Source: Marsupella aquatica
Lineage: Eukaryota > Marchantiophyta
DNA: 64,000 nucleotides
Reading direction: 5' to 3'
Assembly: GCA_973895155.1 (NCBI GenBank)
Contig: OZ316893.1
Location: 16,554,001-16,618,000 of the forward strand
Shown: one piece after another, positions 34,441 through 43,495 of the stretch
Layout of the letters: every line of letters begins with the position of its first letter
How positions within the stretch are numbered: the first letter of the stretch is position 1
Notes under the pieces: model-generated
What the model saw: only the letters and a program-made list of their open reading frames with translations
Told to the model about the DNA's origin: nothing
Databases searched by the model: none
Translations under genes and position numbers: made by a program

Positions 34441-34832
34441 GTTCATGAGGAAACATGAATATACACAAGGGTCACAGTATAACTAACCGAGAGCTTCTTT
34501 TACTACTTGATCCCAGCCCTGCTGGTGCACTAAAAACTTGCTAAGAAGGCCCTAAGCTCCCCGCTGCCCAGGTACTTATCCTAGCAGTGGATCCGCCTAA
34601 TTCCTTGCAGCGTAAGCCTAATCTATCCTAACTGAAATCTACCTATGTACAACAAGGCAGGAGCACAAGTGTTGCTCTTACCAGCGGATCTGCAATCCCA
34701 CTAATCTAAGTGTCAGGGCCGCCTCCTGGTCCTGATCCTAATTCTAAACTTGGAGATCTGAGCCCGCCCTGCCCACTCACGCCTCCTCCCTCCACGTTGG
34801 CCCTCCTTAAAAGGAGCGGCCCTCCACCACCG
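34441..34832 (-). promoter_or_regulatory. Family K copy B 3' region
   Basis: Minus-strand sequence matches copy A after its coiled coil: CGCTGCAAGGA, ACCTGGGCAGCG, TTTAGTG and AAGCTCTCGG occur in the same order. This confirms that A and B are copies of one element beyond their coding part. Homology fades near 34.44 kb. Confidence 0.4.
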
Positions 34833-36909
34833 TCATGGTAGCGGTGGCTGATCCTCCATGGACGCCCCCAACGCTTCCTCCGCAGCCACTGCCGTAGGTC
34901 CGTCCTCTGACAGATTACCTACCCCGGACCGAGTCAACTCTCCATCGGCCTGACTTGGTCCACCCTCGGCTTTGGCCTCAGCATCGGCCACGGCCATGGC
35001 CTCCGATATGGCTACGGCCTCCCTGGCCTGCTCTAGTGGTGGATCCAGTACACCGGCTTCATCACTATTTGTTCCGGCTTTAGCCTTGCCATCCCAGCCT
35101 TCTAGGACAGTTGGATCCTTTGCCGTGACCCTGCCTAAGGTTGGTGCCGGGTTTACCTCCTTGGTTACGACGGCTTGAGAAGCCGCATTACTCCCTGACC
35201 CAAAAGGTTTACGCTTCTTCTTCTTCCCTGTTTCGGTAGCTGGTCCCTTCCCCTTGCCACTTACTTCCGACATCAGTGCGAGTGTCGCGGCTTGTCCTTC
35301 GGCCAGTACTACCCCTGGCAACTTGGTTGCCCCGATTGGAGTTGGAACTGATGAAGCCAAGCACTTAAATATTGCAGCTTGTTTCTTCAGCCGCTCCATT
35401 TGATTGTTGGCCCGCCGCTGTAAGTTCTCCATCTTCCTTGTGCTTTCTTCCAACTCCTCCTGCGTTTCGTCCAGGTCCTTGCACGCCTCCTCCAACTCCT
35501 TCTGGGCTTCCTCCAATTCCCTCTGGGCTTCCTCCAATCCCTTCTTTAAGGTAGCCCTCTCCTCCTGGGTTGCTCTTAGCTCCTTGTCAAGCTCCGTTAT
35601 GACCTCAGACTCCATTTTGTTCATCTTGGCATAAGTCTGATCAAGCTGGTTGTCTTTCTCACGCAAGTCGGCCTTGAAGCTGGCCGTCAGGGATGCAAGC
35701 TCCTGCTGTAGCACAATAATCCCTTGATAGGATTTCCCTAACTCGGCCTCCTTCTGCTCAAGAGCTCCGCGGATATCCTCAAGCTCCCCCTTCAACGCCC
35801 TCTCCTTCCTCTGGGTCTCCGCCATGGCCCAATTGTTGGTTGCTATGTGGGCCTCCTTTGCGTCCCTCAGCTCCCGCTTCCATTTCTCCCTTTCCTTGAC
35901 CGCATCGGCCAACTCCCCTTGGGTCCGAGTCAGTTTATCCTTGATAATCTGATTATCAGACTGAGCGGTATCCAGCTGCCCCTGCATGATGTTTAGCTCA
36001 TGCCGCTTAATCCGTAGCTTATCTTGGGCTTTCTTGGCCACCTTCAGGTCCTCTTCCTTGGCTTCCTTCTCTCTAAGTCGTCGGATGACCTCGTCCTTCT
36101 TTCTTCTCTCCAAAGCCACCGCTTCTTCCAATCGGCGTTTTTCCAACATCTCCCTCTAGAAAAAGGGTCCCTGCTCCAACTCCTCCCCAAAGATGTTGAG
36201 CGCAAGTTCCCCACACATCTCCCCGTACTCCATGGCTCTTTCTTTAGCATAGGTGGAGTGAGTAGTAGTCATCGGCATCAACCACCGCGGCCTTTGTTCC
36301 CAAGCCGCCTTTCGGATTTCTTCTATCATGGCTGGAGGGCTGCTTCATTTTTCTGCAAGCCGCTGGATGTCCTCTGGCCATTCTCCCCCAGGTAAATCCT
36401 TCTCCCTAGCCAGGGCTGCCTCCTCTTCTTCCCTGAGTCACTCCTGAAACTCCTGTGCCATCTGTTTAATCCTGTCAAAGCTCGGGGGAGCGACATCTGG
36501 TGGGGGAGACTTGGGGCTGCTCTGCTAGGTGGGTCCCCTCAAACTACTCTTGGAAGCTTGGGGATGAACCGGCCACAGGTCCTTACTCCTGGAACATGAT
36601 GGTCCGACCCATAGCCGGAGTCATCATTGCCGTAGTCCTCCACCACCTCCTCCCCGGCTTGGACTACCGACTCCCCCCACTGCTCTCCTTATCTTGTTGT
36701 GAACACGGCCTCTTGCCGATCATAACTCACAGGTCCTAGTTCCTCCTCCGACTTCCAAGCTATCTTTACCCTCTGTTTACCGCAAACAGGAGCTTTAGGC
36801 TGCTCTCCCTCGGCTTTGGGACTCGAGGCTCCTACATACATTTGAACCCCCGGCTCGTGTTCTGGCCTCCTTCTTTCCTTGGCTCCGATAAAGGGGTTTC
36901 CCCTCATGA
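34833..36909 (-). pseudogene. Family K copy B, coiled-coil and C-terminal part
   Basis: This is the downstream half of copy B, left of the gypsy insertion. From 36909 down the frame shows SPPPDVAP, LPGGEWPE and EYGEMCGELALNIFGEELEQGPFF, each matching copy A. An open stretch of 438 residues (36149-34833) follows: heptad coiled coil with LEEAVALERRKK, a run of Glu/Leu repeats (EEAQRELEEAQKELEEA) and RRANNQMERLKKQAA, then a KKKKRK basic motif and an acidic Ala-rich tail. In-frame stops precede it (TAG near 36158, TGA near 36356 and 36433). The coiled coil itself is intact and could still be translated from an internal Met. Function unknown. Confidence 0.7.
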
Positions 36910-38025
36910 GTCAGTGTCACTTGCCTCTCCAACGGTTAATACGTGCAAACCGCACTTTTCTTCGCTTAAACCGTTGGTATCGTATTACGGGGTCGTGGAG
37001 GGACGCTATTTGGATTCTTTTCACACCAGGATGAGTATTTTGGTTTCCGCTCCCGGAAATGTAGGTTTTGATCAAGTCTACCGACTACCCTCACCCCACA
37101 GCTTTTGATCAAGTCCTGCCGACTACCCCACTACACCTTCACTCGGAGTCACCCAAAGAGTGCTGTCACCACCCCTACTCACAAGGCCGACTCAAACCAA
37201 GCAAGTTTCTTCAAATCATAGAACGGGAGAACACAATTCGGAAAGCGAAAAAGGGAGAAGGAACACACAACAAAAGCCCATCAAGTCAAATGTACAGATC
37301 CATATCTCTTGGGAAAAACGATACACATTGCATGAGTAACCCGGCCTCCTGCCGTCTACTCAACTCCTGCCTCTCCGGACAATGAGTATGGCTCCCCCTC
37401 ACTACTCTGAACACGCTTTCAAACTCCTCAGGCTCCACTCTATCCCTCCTTGCTAACTTCACACTGAGTCCCCCTAACTACTTCGGGGCTATCCCCCTAA
37501 ATACTGAAAAATCACACCAAAGCACCCCTCACAGGGTCACAACGGTGGCGGCTACCCTAGCGGCGCCGCTAAAACCTTGCACTAAGAGAAATCCTTAAAC
37601 TGAAGAGGAGCATGCGGCACACACATGCTGCTAAAACCCTAAACCCAAAACAAGGGGGCCGACGGTGCCTTCGACGGCGCCCCAACAGTACACGTGAACC
37701 CTGAAAGTGAGAGGCACCCCAAAATGGCCGAAACTAGGTGCCCTTCCAAGTGCACACCTGAGCTCACCCCTGGATAGCTCTTCTTTTCCTGCTTCCGAAT
37801 CACTAAGTCGCTCCCTCAACGGACTTCAGACGCCTGAGTTATGGCCGTTTCCGTACCGCAAAAACATAAGTTCTCCAGGCCATAACTTGCTCATCCTGGC
37901 TCCGTTTGAGGAGCGCCGCCTCTTGTTGGAATCAGCTCCGCGAGCTCATCCCAACAAGCCCATGAGTGACCCCCCACTAAAATGTTGGAAATCTGGAGGC
38001 CGTACACCCACGTCCGTACGCCTAT

Positions 38026-39882
38026 CTAATCCTCCTCTTCTTCTTCGCTCTCGGTGCCCGGACTTGTGCCCCGTGAGTGGTCCTCCTCCTCATCACTCAC
38101 AGGAGTGAGTGCCACCGTACTTTTCTTCTTCTTCGACGGAGTACTCTTAGTGCTGCTGCTCCCGCGCTTCCTCAAAGCAGCCAAGGCCTGCCACGCCTTG
38201 ATGTACCCCTCACCAATTGTGTCCTTCCAGAGGGTAGCCTCTTCTCCGGACCGCAACTCCAACGGTAGAACTTGCCCCGTGGCCATGGGAGTCCCGGGGG
38301 TGACAGACCTGGGTGGCATCCCCGTACTGACCTGAGCCTCCCGTAACGATTTCCGTACCTCCCGGAGCTTCTTCTCCAAGCTCTTACTCTTCTCCTGACT
38401 CTTCTTGGCTCCATCCAACAAGGGTCCATACTTCCCACTAACCTCCTTCACCACCATCTCGATAGCTTGGGAGATCACATCCGGGGAAAGTGTGGAGCCA
38501 GGTGTGCCGGGACTCTTCCATTTCCCTAGACTCAGGGCCTCACTTCTCTTCGCTCGTGTCTCAAAGGCTGCCACCTGACTCCGTAGTGCTCCCACCTGGT
38601 TCCTCCACTCCATCACTTCTCCAGAATTTTGCTTCTCTTTGGCCAATGCTTGCCTCAACGCTCCTACTTCTTCTGCTTCCTTGGCCTTGGTGGACAAAGC
38701 TCCCTTCAAGTTGGTGATCTCTACGTGAGCTGCATTGATGTGCCTGACCTTCTCATGAATGGTCTGCTCCTTGGTCTTGATCACCTCCTTCAGTGACAGG
38801 ATGCTCTGCTCTAACGTCTCTACTTTGACTGTGGCGTGCTTGAGAGACTCCCTCAATGCGTGGACTAGCTTGAGTCCCTCGTGGACTCCCTCTCTGAAAT
38901 CCCGTAGCTCTGCCAAGTAAACATCCGGAATGTTGTATTCCAGAGGCTGTTTCGGATCTCCCACGAGTGATTCAAGCCACTCCAATGTGCAATCATCCTC
39001 CTGGTTCTCTTCTTCTCTATTATCCTCCCCACCAGCAGACAATGATTCCTCCGTGAGCTTCCCTAAAACGGTAGTGGCAATACTCCGGATCTCCGTGGTG
39101 AGAGATGATCCCGTGTCTTCATGCCCCGGAGAACCAATCAACCCTTCTGCCCTGGCCAATACAAATGACCCCATCAAATGTACAGCCCCACCTGGTTTCA
39201 CACTCCCGGGCTCAGCGGCCAATAGCTTCTTCAATCCGTAGCACCACCATCCGTACACATGGGCTGGGTAGTTCTTGATGTCCATAGCTACCACGAAATG
39301 CTCCTCATTCAGCACTCCGGATTGCACGTTGCCAAGAACCCGTTGATGCACCTTGGCCAGGAAGCCCTTATACTCAACATCCTTGACAGCAGAAAGAGGG
39401 ATGGCGGTGGTGGAGGTAGGATTGGTCACCCAAGTGGCCACCATTTTCAACGTGAGTTCTCCCCTGATATTCCGAGGTGTGAATGAGAATTTCTGATTCT
39501 CAAGAAACAATAGCTTAGCCAACTCCACATGGGGCACTACACGTTTGAGACATTCAAAGTAGATTCCCTCCGTTCGGAACTCCATCCCGGCCTCAATGTC
39601 CCAGCTCTTCCCTGAAGGGATGGTAATCTCCACCTTCATGAATTCTGTAAGCCCGGTGGCTTGGAAAATGTTCCGACAATCCTCCATCACCTTGGTGGAG
39701 GTCTTGGGATAAATTCGACGAAAAATCTTCCTACCCACCGGTGAGGAACCCGCTGCCAATCCCGTGCTCATCATAACTTCTCTCTCTTCCCTTTCCCGTG
39801 TAATCCGAGTCTCCACGTAGTCACGGTAAGCAGCCTTGTATCTCCGAATGCGTGACGCACTAAACTCTGGTTGATCTAGCAT
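38026..39882 (-). CDS. LTR-embedded coiled-coil protein, copy 1 (618 residues)
   Basis: An uninterrupted ATG-to-stop frame lying wholly inside the 3' LTR, on the strand of gag-pol. Residues 1-240 form a globular domain (TGLTEFMKVE, SGKSWDIE, FSFTPRNIRGELTL, MDIKNYPAHVYGWWCYGLKKLL). About 330-540 is heptad-rich coiled coil (LRESLKHATVKVETLEQS, KSLEKKLREVRKSLREA). Then a Ser/Lys basic segment (TPSKKKKST) and an acidic tail. The first domain has the same general plan as the family K proteins (GL..F.K near its start, Y..YGLKKLL against YLLTQLKKIL at its end), suggesting a distant relationship. Function unknown; perhaps nuclear targeting, chromatin or RNA packaging. It begins about 1.16 kb from the LTR start. 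Confidence 0.85.
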   Translation of the reverse strand: MLDQPEFSASRIRRYKAAYRDYVETRITREREEREVMMSTGLAAGSSPVGRKIFRRIYPKTSTKVMEDCRNIFQATGLTEFMKVEITIPSGKSWDIEAGMEFRTEGIYFECLKRVVPHVELAKLLFLENQKFSFTPRNIRGELTLKMVATWVTNPTSTTAIPLSAVKDVEYKGFLAKVHQRVLGNVQSGVLNEEHFVVAMDIKNYPAHVYGWWCYGLKKLLAAEPGSVKPGGAVHLMGSFVLARAEGLIGSPGHEDTGSSLTTEIRSIATTVLGKLTEESLSAGGEDNREEENQEDDCTLEWLESLVGDPKQPLEYNIPDVYLAELRDFREGVHEGLKLVHALRESLKHATVKVETLEQSILSLKEVIKTKEQTIHEKVRHINAAHVEITNLKGALSTKAKEAEEVGALRQALAKEKQNSGEVMEWRNQVGALRSQVAAFETRAKRSEALSLGKWKSPGTPGSTLSPDVISQAIEMVVKEVSGKYGPLLDGAKKSQEKSKSLEKKLREVRKSLREAQVSTGMPPRSVTPGTPMATGQVLPLELRSGEEATLWKDTIGEGYIKAWQALAALRKRGSSSTKSTPSKKKKSTVALTPVSDEEEDHSRGTSPGTESEEEEED

Positions 39883-40309
39883 CCATGCATCCCGAAATCA
39901 ATTTCTCAATCACCAATCCCGTCACCCGTGGCAATGTCAATTCCCTGGCCCGAAACAGCCCCCGTAGCCCGATCACTTAAATTCTCTCAATTTCCCGTCA
40001 CTACTCCGTGCGGCCGCCACTAATGCCTGGAAGAATGACGCCAGCAAGCCCCACTAATCCACCATGAAAGAGAGAGCTTCAAAAATAATTAGAATCTGGA
40101 GAGAGCTTCCGGCAAGAGAGAGAAGAACCCCGTTTTTGCTTTCGGCAATGAGAGGGTCGTGCAAAAGGAAGAGGGAAAGAAAAAGGAAGGAAAAAAAAAT
40201 AGAACCGAAAAAACTCCTGGCGCCTTCGCCATGCGCCCCGGCCCATTTCTCGGGCCTTACCCTTGCGTCCTCCTGCGCGCGGCCCTATGCAGGGCGCGCG
40301 GCCATTCCT

Positions 40310-40690
40310 CCCGGCTCGCGGGAGGCCCTTCAACTCCCCCCCGCTCGCGTGATCCTCCCAGCTCGCGGGAGGCCCTTTAACTCCCCCCCGCTCGCGTGAT
40401 CCTCCCAGCTCGCGGGAGGCCCTTTAACTCCCCCCCGCTCGCGTGATCCTCCCAGCTCGCGGGAGGCCCTTTAACTCCCCCCCGCTCGCGTGATCCTCCC
40501 AGCTCGCGGGAGGCCCTTTAACTCCCCCCCCCCCCGCTCGCTTGCGCTCCTTCAGCTCGCGGAGCCTCATTAATTGCCCGGGCACGCAGCCCTATGGGCT
40601 CGCGAGGCAGCCCCTTCAGCTCGCGGAGCCCCATTAATCGCCCGGGCACGCAGCCCTATGGGCTCGCGAGGCAGCCCCTCTTTCTCTCGG
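40310..40690. repeat. GC-rich tandem arrays in the 3' LTR
   Basis: Five units of about 47 bp containing CTCGCGGGAGGCCCTT and a C7 run, then two units of about 70 bp containing GCTCGCGAGGCAGCCCC. The right LTR has four of the 47-bp units, which accounts for nearly all of the 49-bp LTR length difference. Confidence 0.9.
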
Positions 40691-41005
40691 ACGGCCACTA
40701 ATGGGACTCGCCCTCCTGAGGAGGGATTTATTTAAAAAAAAACCCCCCCCTCTCCTGACTTTGCAATGGGGGTCTCAACAATAGCTCTTGAAGCAAAACG
40801 GTAAGTCCTATGGGGCTGGTCCTGGCTAGTTTCAAGGTCCCAAAATATTTGCCCACTTAGGTCGCCGCAAATCTTAGAACTATTATGAGAGAAAGAATAT
40901 AAAGTCACCTGGGGCATCATCAACCTATAATGACGGAATTAACTAAAAATTAAAAAATGGCTTATTTACATTGACTATTAACAAGGTATCGGCCTTTGCA
41001 ACCAG

Positions 41006-43495
41006 TTATGTGTGACTTCCCGTGACGGGGTACCCGTCACATAGCTCCTCTCTTAATTGCGAAGCGCCCCCGCGAGCACCATACTCTTCCTCCGTGTAGT
41101 ACTTCTTTAGGCGCTCTTGATTGATCCGTGTGTTGAGTAGTTGCCCCTCCAATGTCTTGAGTTGAACCGAGCCGTTGGAGTAGACGGCATCCACTACGTA
41201 GGGTCCCATCCACCGTGTATGCAACTTCCCGGGGAAATGCATGAAGCGGCTATCGTAGAGGAGCACCAAATCTCCCTCCTCAATGGACACACGACGGAGA
41301 CGGGAATCGTAATGTGACTTGCGTTTGCCTTGCTCCTGCTCCGTATGTGTCAAAGCCTCTTCTCGTGTCTCCGTGAGTTGCTCCAACTGTTGGATCCGTG
41401 AAGTGACACTTTCTTCTGCCCCTTCCCTTTCCCGTGTTAGGATTCGAATGGTTGGAACCTCAAATTCCACCGGCACAAGAGAGTGTTGTCCAAACACAAG
41501 GAAATAGGGGCTGTGGCCCGTGGTAGTCTTGTGAGCCAGGTTGTAAGCGTAAGTGGCAGCCAACAACTTCAAATCCCAATCGGTCTTGTGAGCGGATACC
41601 GTTTTGTTGAGGATCTTGCCCATGATCCCGTTGGCTCTCTCAGTGAGCCCGTTGGCTCGAGGGTGGTACGGAGTGGTCTTCCTATGTGAGATCAAGTAGT
41701 TCTCCGTCAAACGTTCAATCGTATGATTGAGGAAGTGAGTACCCCTGTCACTTACCAACTCCAATGGTGGACCAAATCGTGTAAAAATCTGCTCATACAA
41801 AAAACGTGCCGTGGTGTTGGCATCATCCTTGGCAGTAGCTCGGGCCTCCACCCACTTGGTGGCATAGTCCGTTGCAAGAATGATGTAGCGCTTCCTCCCT
41901 CTTCGTGTGATGGGAGTGAAAGGGCCAATGAAGTCCACCCCCCACTTCTCAAAGGGTGCAAGAGGAAGTATGGGCACCAATGGGTGTCGTGAGGAGGGCC
42001 CTGGTTTGCCTTGACGCTGGCACGGATCACATCGCTGGATGTACCGGTGTACATCCCGAAAGAGAGTTGGCCACCAATATCCAGCATCTAGTATTTTCCT
42101 TGCGGTGGTCTCCCGTGCAAAGTGGCCACCAGCTTCCTCCTCATGTAATGCTGCCATGACTGTACGTATCTCCGCTTCCTCCAAACAACGACGAAGTCGG
42201 CCATCCATGCCGTACTTGTGAAGTACTCCCTTCACAAGCAAGTAGGGACCTGTCTTACGCAAAAACACTGCTGCTCTCTCCGGGCCCAAACGTGAGGGAA
42301 CTCTAGCCGTGCGGAGAAATTCCAAAATTTCTCCATACCAAGTAGTGGCCTCTGTATTCACGCTGAACACTTCCTCATCCGGGAACCGATCATCAATCTC
42401 CTGGGAGTCAGATGCTCCCTCAATACGGGAGAAGAAGTCTGCATTGCTATGACTCTTCCCCGATCTTACTCTCACCTCATAGTTGAACTCTTGTAGCAAC
42501 AAAACCCAACGTGCAATTCTCCCGGACAGATCTGGCTTGTTGACCATGTATTTCAAGCTGTTGTGATCCGTGTGGAACACAACCTTGTACCCCAACAAAT
42601 AATGACGATACTTCTTACAAGCGTAGATGATACCAAGTGCCTCCCTATCGGTGGGTGAGTAGTTTTTCTCTGCCGGGGCCAACTGCCTACTGGCAAAGTA
42701 GATGGGATGGTCTCTTCCATCATCATCTAACTGACTCAAAACGGCACCGATGCAAAATCCTGATACGTCTACGTAAACATGGAATTCCTTATTCCAATTG
42801 GGCGTAATGAGCACGGGGGCCTCTAGCAATCGTTTCTTCAATTCATCAAAAGCAGCCTGACGGGAAGGAGTAGGTTCAAACTCACTTCCTTTTTTCAACA
42901 TGGAAGTGAGTGGCATGGCTACCTTGGCAAAGTCTTTGATGAAGCGTCGGTAGTAGCCAACACACCCCAAGAACCCTCTCACTTCCTTCACATTCTTGGG
43001 AAATGAGACTGCTACCCACACGGCGACCTTCTCACGATCAACTTCAATCCCTCGTGCAGACACTTTGTGGCCCAATAGGATTCCCTCCTCAATTCCAAAG
43101 AAACATTTCTCCGGATGCAGCTTCAGGCAAGTCTCCCGGCACCGCTGAAAAGTCAACCGTAAGTGTTCCGGATGCTTGACTCGTTTGCCGTAGACAGCAA
43201 AGTCATCAATAAAGATCTCCAAGAACCTGCGTAAAAAGTCATGAAATATATTCATCATGAGCCGTTGGAACATGCCAGGGGCATTGCACAACCCAAAAGG
43301 CATTCTCCGGAATGCAAAAATCCCCCACTCTGTTGTGAAAGCCGTCTTGAGTTGGTCCTCCTCCCGTATCCAGATTTGGTTGTACCCAGAGTAGCCATCC
43401 AAGAAGCTGTATATCTCCCAACCTGCTACCATGTCCAACACGATATCCGTGAACGGTAGCGGGTAGTGATCCTTCTTGGTCGCATCATTCAACTT
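41006..43495 (-). CDS. Gypsy pol: RT, RNase H and integrase (after an in-frame stop)
   Basis: 828 residues. It starts in the RT finger region just after the stop (DATKKDHYPLPF). RT: FLDGYSGYNQI, FRRMPFGLCNAP and the FIDDF catalytic box. RNase H: VYVDVSGFCIGAVLSQ (Asp-x-Ser where DAS is usual), DREALGII, HTDHNSLKY. Integrase: HHCC zinc finger (HEEEAGGH..CDPCQRQG) and the DDE triad in GVDFIGPF, LVSDRGTHF and LTERANGIMGK, then a C-terminal RWMGPYVVD domain without a chromodomain that I can see. The final codons extend into the LTR, so the polypurine tract lies in coding sequence. It shares its frame with gag. Confidence 0.95.
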   Translation of the reverse strand, partial: KLNDATKKDHYPLPFTDIVLDMVAGWEIYSFLDGYSGYNQIWIREEDQLKTAFTTEWGIFAFRRMPFGLCNAPGMFQRLMMNIFHDFLRRFLEIFIDDFAVYGKRVKHPEHLRLTFQRCRETCLKLHPEKCFFGIEEGILLGHKVSARGIEVDREKVAVWVAVSFPKNVKEVRGFLGCVGYYRRFIKDFAKVAMPLTSMLKKGSEFEPTPSRQAAFDELKKRLLEAPVLITPNWNKEFHVYVDVSGFCIGAVLSQLDDDGRDHPIYFASRQLAPAEKNYSPTDREALGIIYACKKYRHYLLGYKVVFHTDHNSLKYMVNKPDLSGRIARWVLLLQEFNYEVRVRSGKSHSNADFFSRIEGASDSQEIDDRFPDEEVFSVNTEATTWYGEILEFLRTARVPSRLGPERAAVFLRKTGPYLLVKGVLHKYGMDGRLRRCLEEAEIRTVMAALHEEEAGGHFARETTARKILDAGYWWPTLFRDVHRYIQRCDPCQRQGKPGPSSRHPLVPILPLAPFEKWGVDFIGPFTPITRRGRKRYIILATDYATKWVEARATAKDDANTTARFLYEQIFTRFGPPLELVSDRGTHFLNHTIERLTENYLISHRKTTPYHPRANGLTERANGIMGKILNKTVSAHKTDWDLKLLAATYAYNLAHKTTTGHSPYFLVFGQHSLVPVEFEVPTIRILTREREGAEESVTSRIQQLEQLTETREEALTHTEQEQGKRKSHYDSRLRRVSIEEGDLVLLYDSRFMHFPGKLHTRWMGPYVVDAVYSNGSVQLKTLEGQLLNTRINQERLKKYYTEEEYGARGGASQLREELCDGYPVTGSHT
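41042..41058 (-). promoter_or_regulatory. Gypsy polypurine tract
   Basis: On the minus strand AATTAAGAGAGGAGCTA immediately precedes the 3' LTR. It is the second-strand primer. It lies inside the end of the pol frame. Confidence 0.75.

Larger units (their letters stand above)
36915..41041 (-). repeat. Gypsy 3' LTR (left), 4127 bp
   Basis: Differs from the other LTR by a few transitions (for example near 36968, 38099, 38178 and 38522), a one-base A-run change and one extra unit in a GC-rich tandem array. It contains the ORF at 39882-38026. The last codons of pol run 36 bases into it. Confidence 0.97.

Noticed and set aside
34972-35634. Plus-strand frames opposite the copy B coiled coil and opposite gypsy pol/gag
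   Set aside because: They are antisense shadows of heptad-rich or catalytic-domain coding on the minus strand, with Ser/Pro/Leu-rich composition typical of such shadows.
37624-37660. AAACCCTAAACCC-type strings (also near 48370 and 30637) resembling plant telomere repeats
   Set aside because: Only one or two units each, inside LTR or repeat sequence; too short for an interstitial telomere tract.
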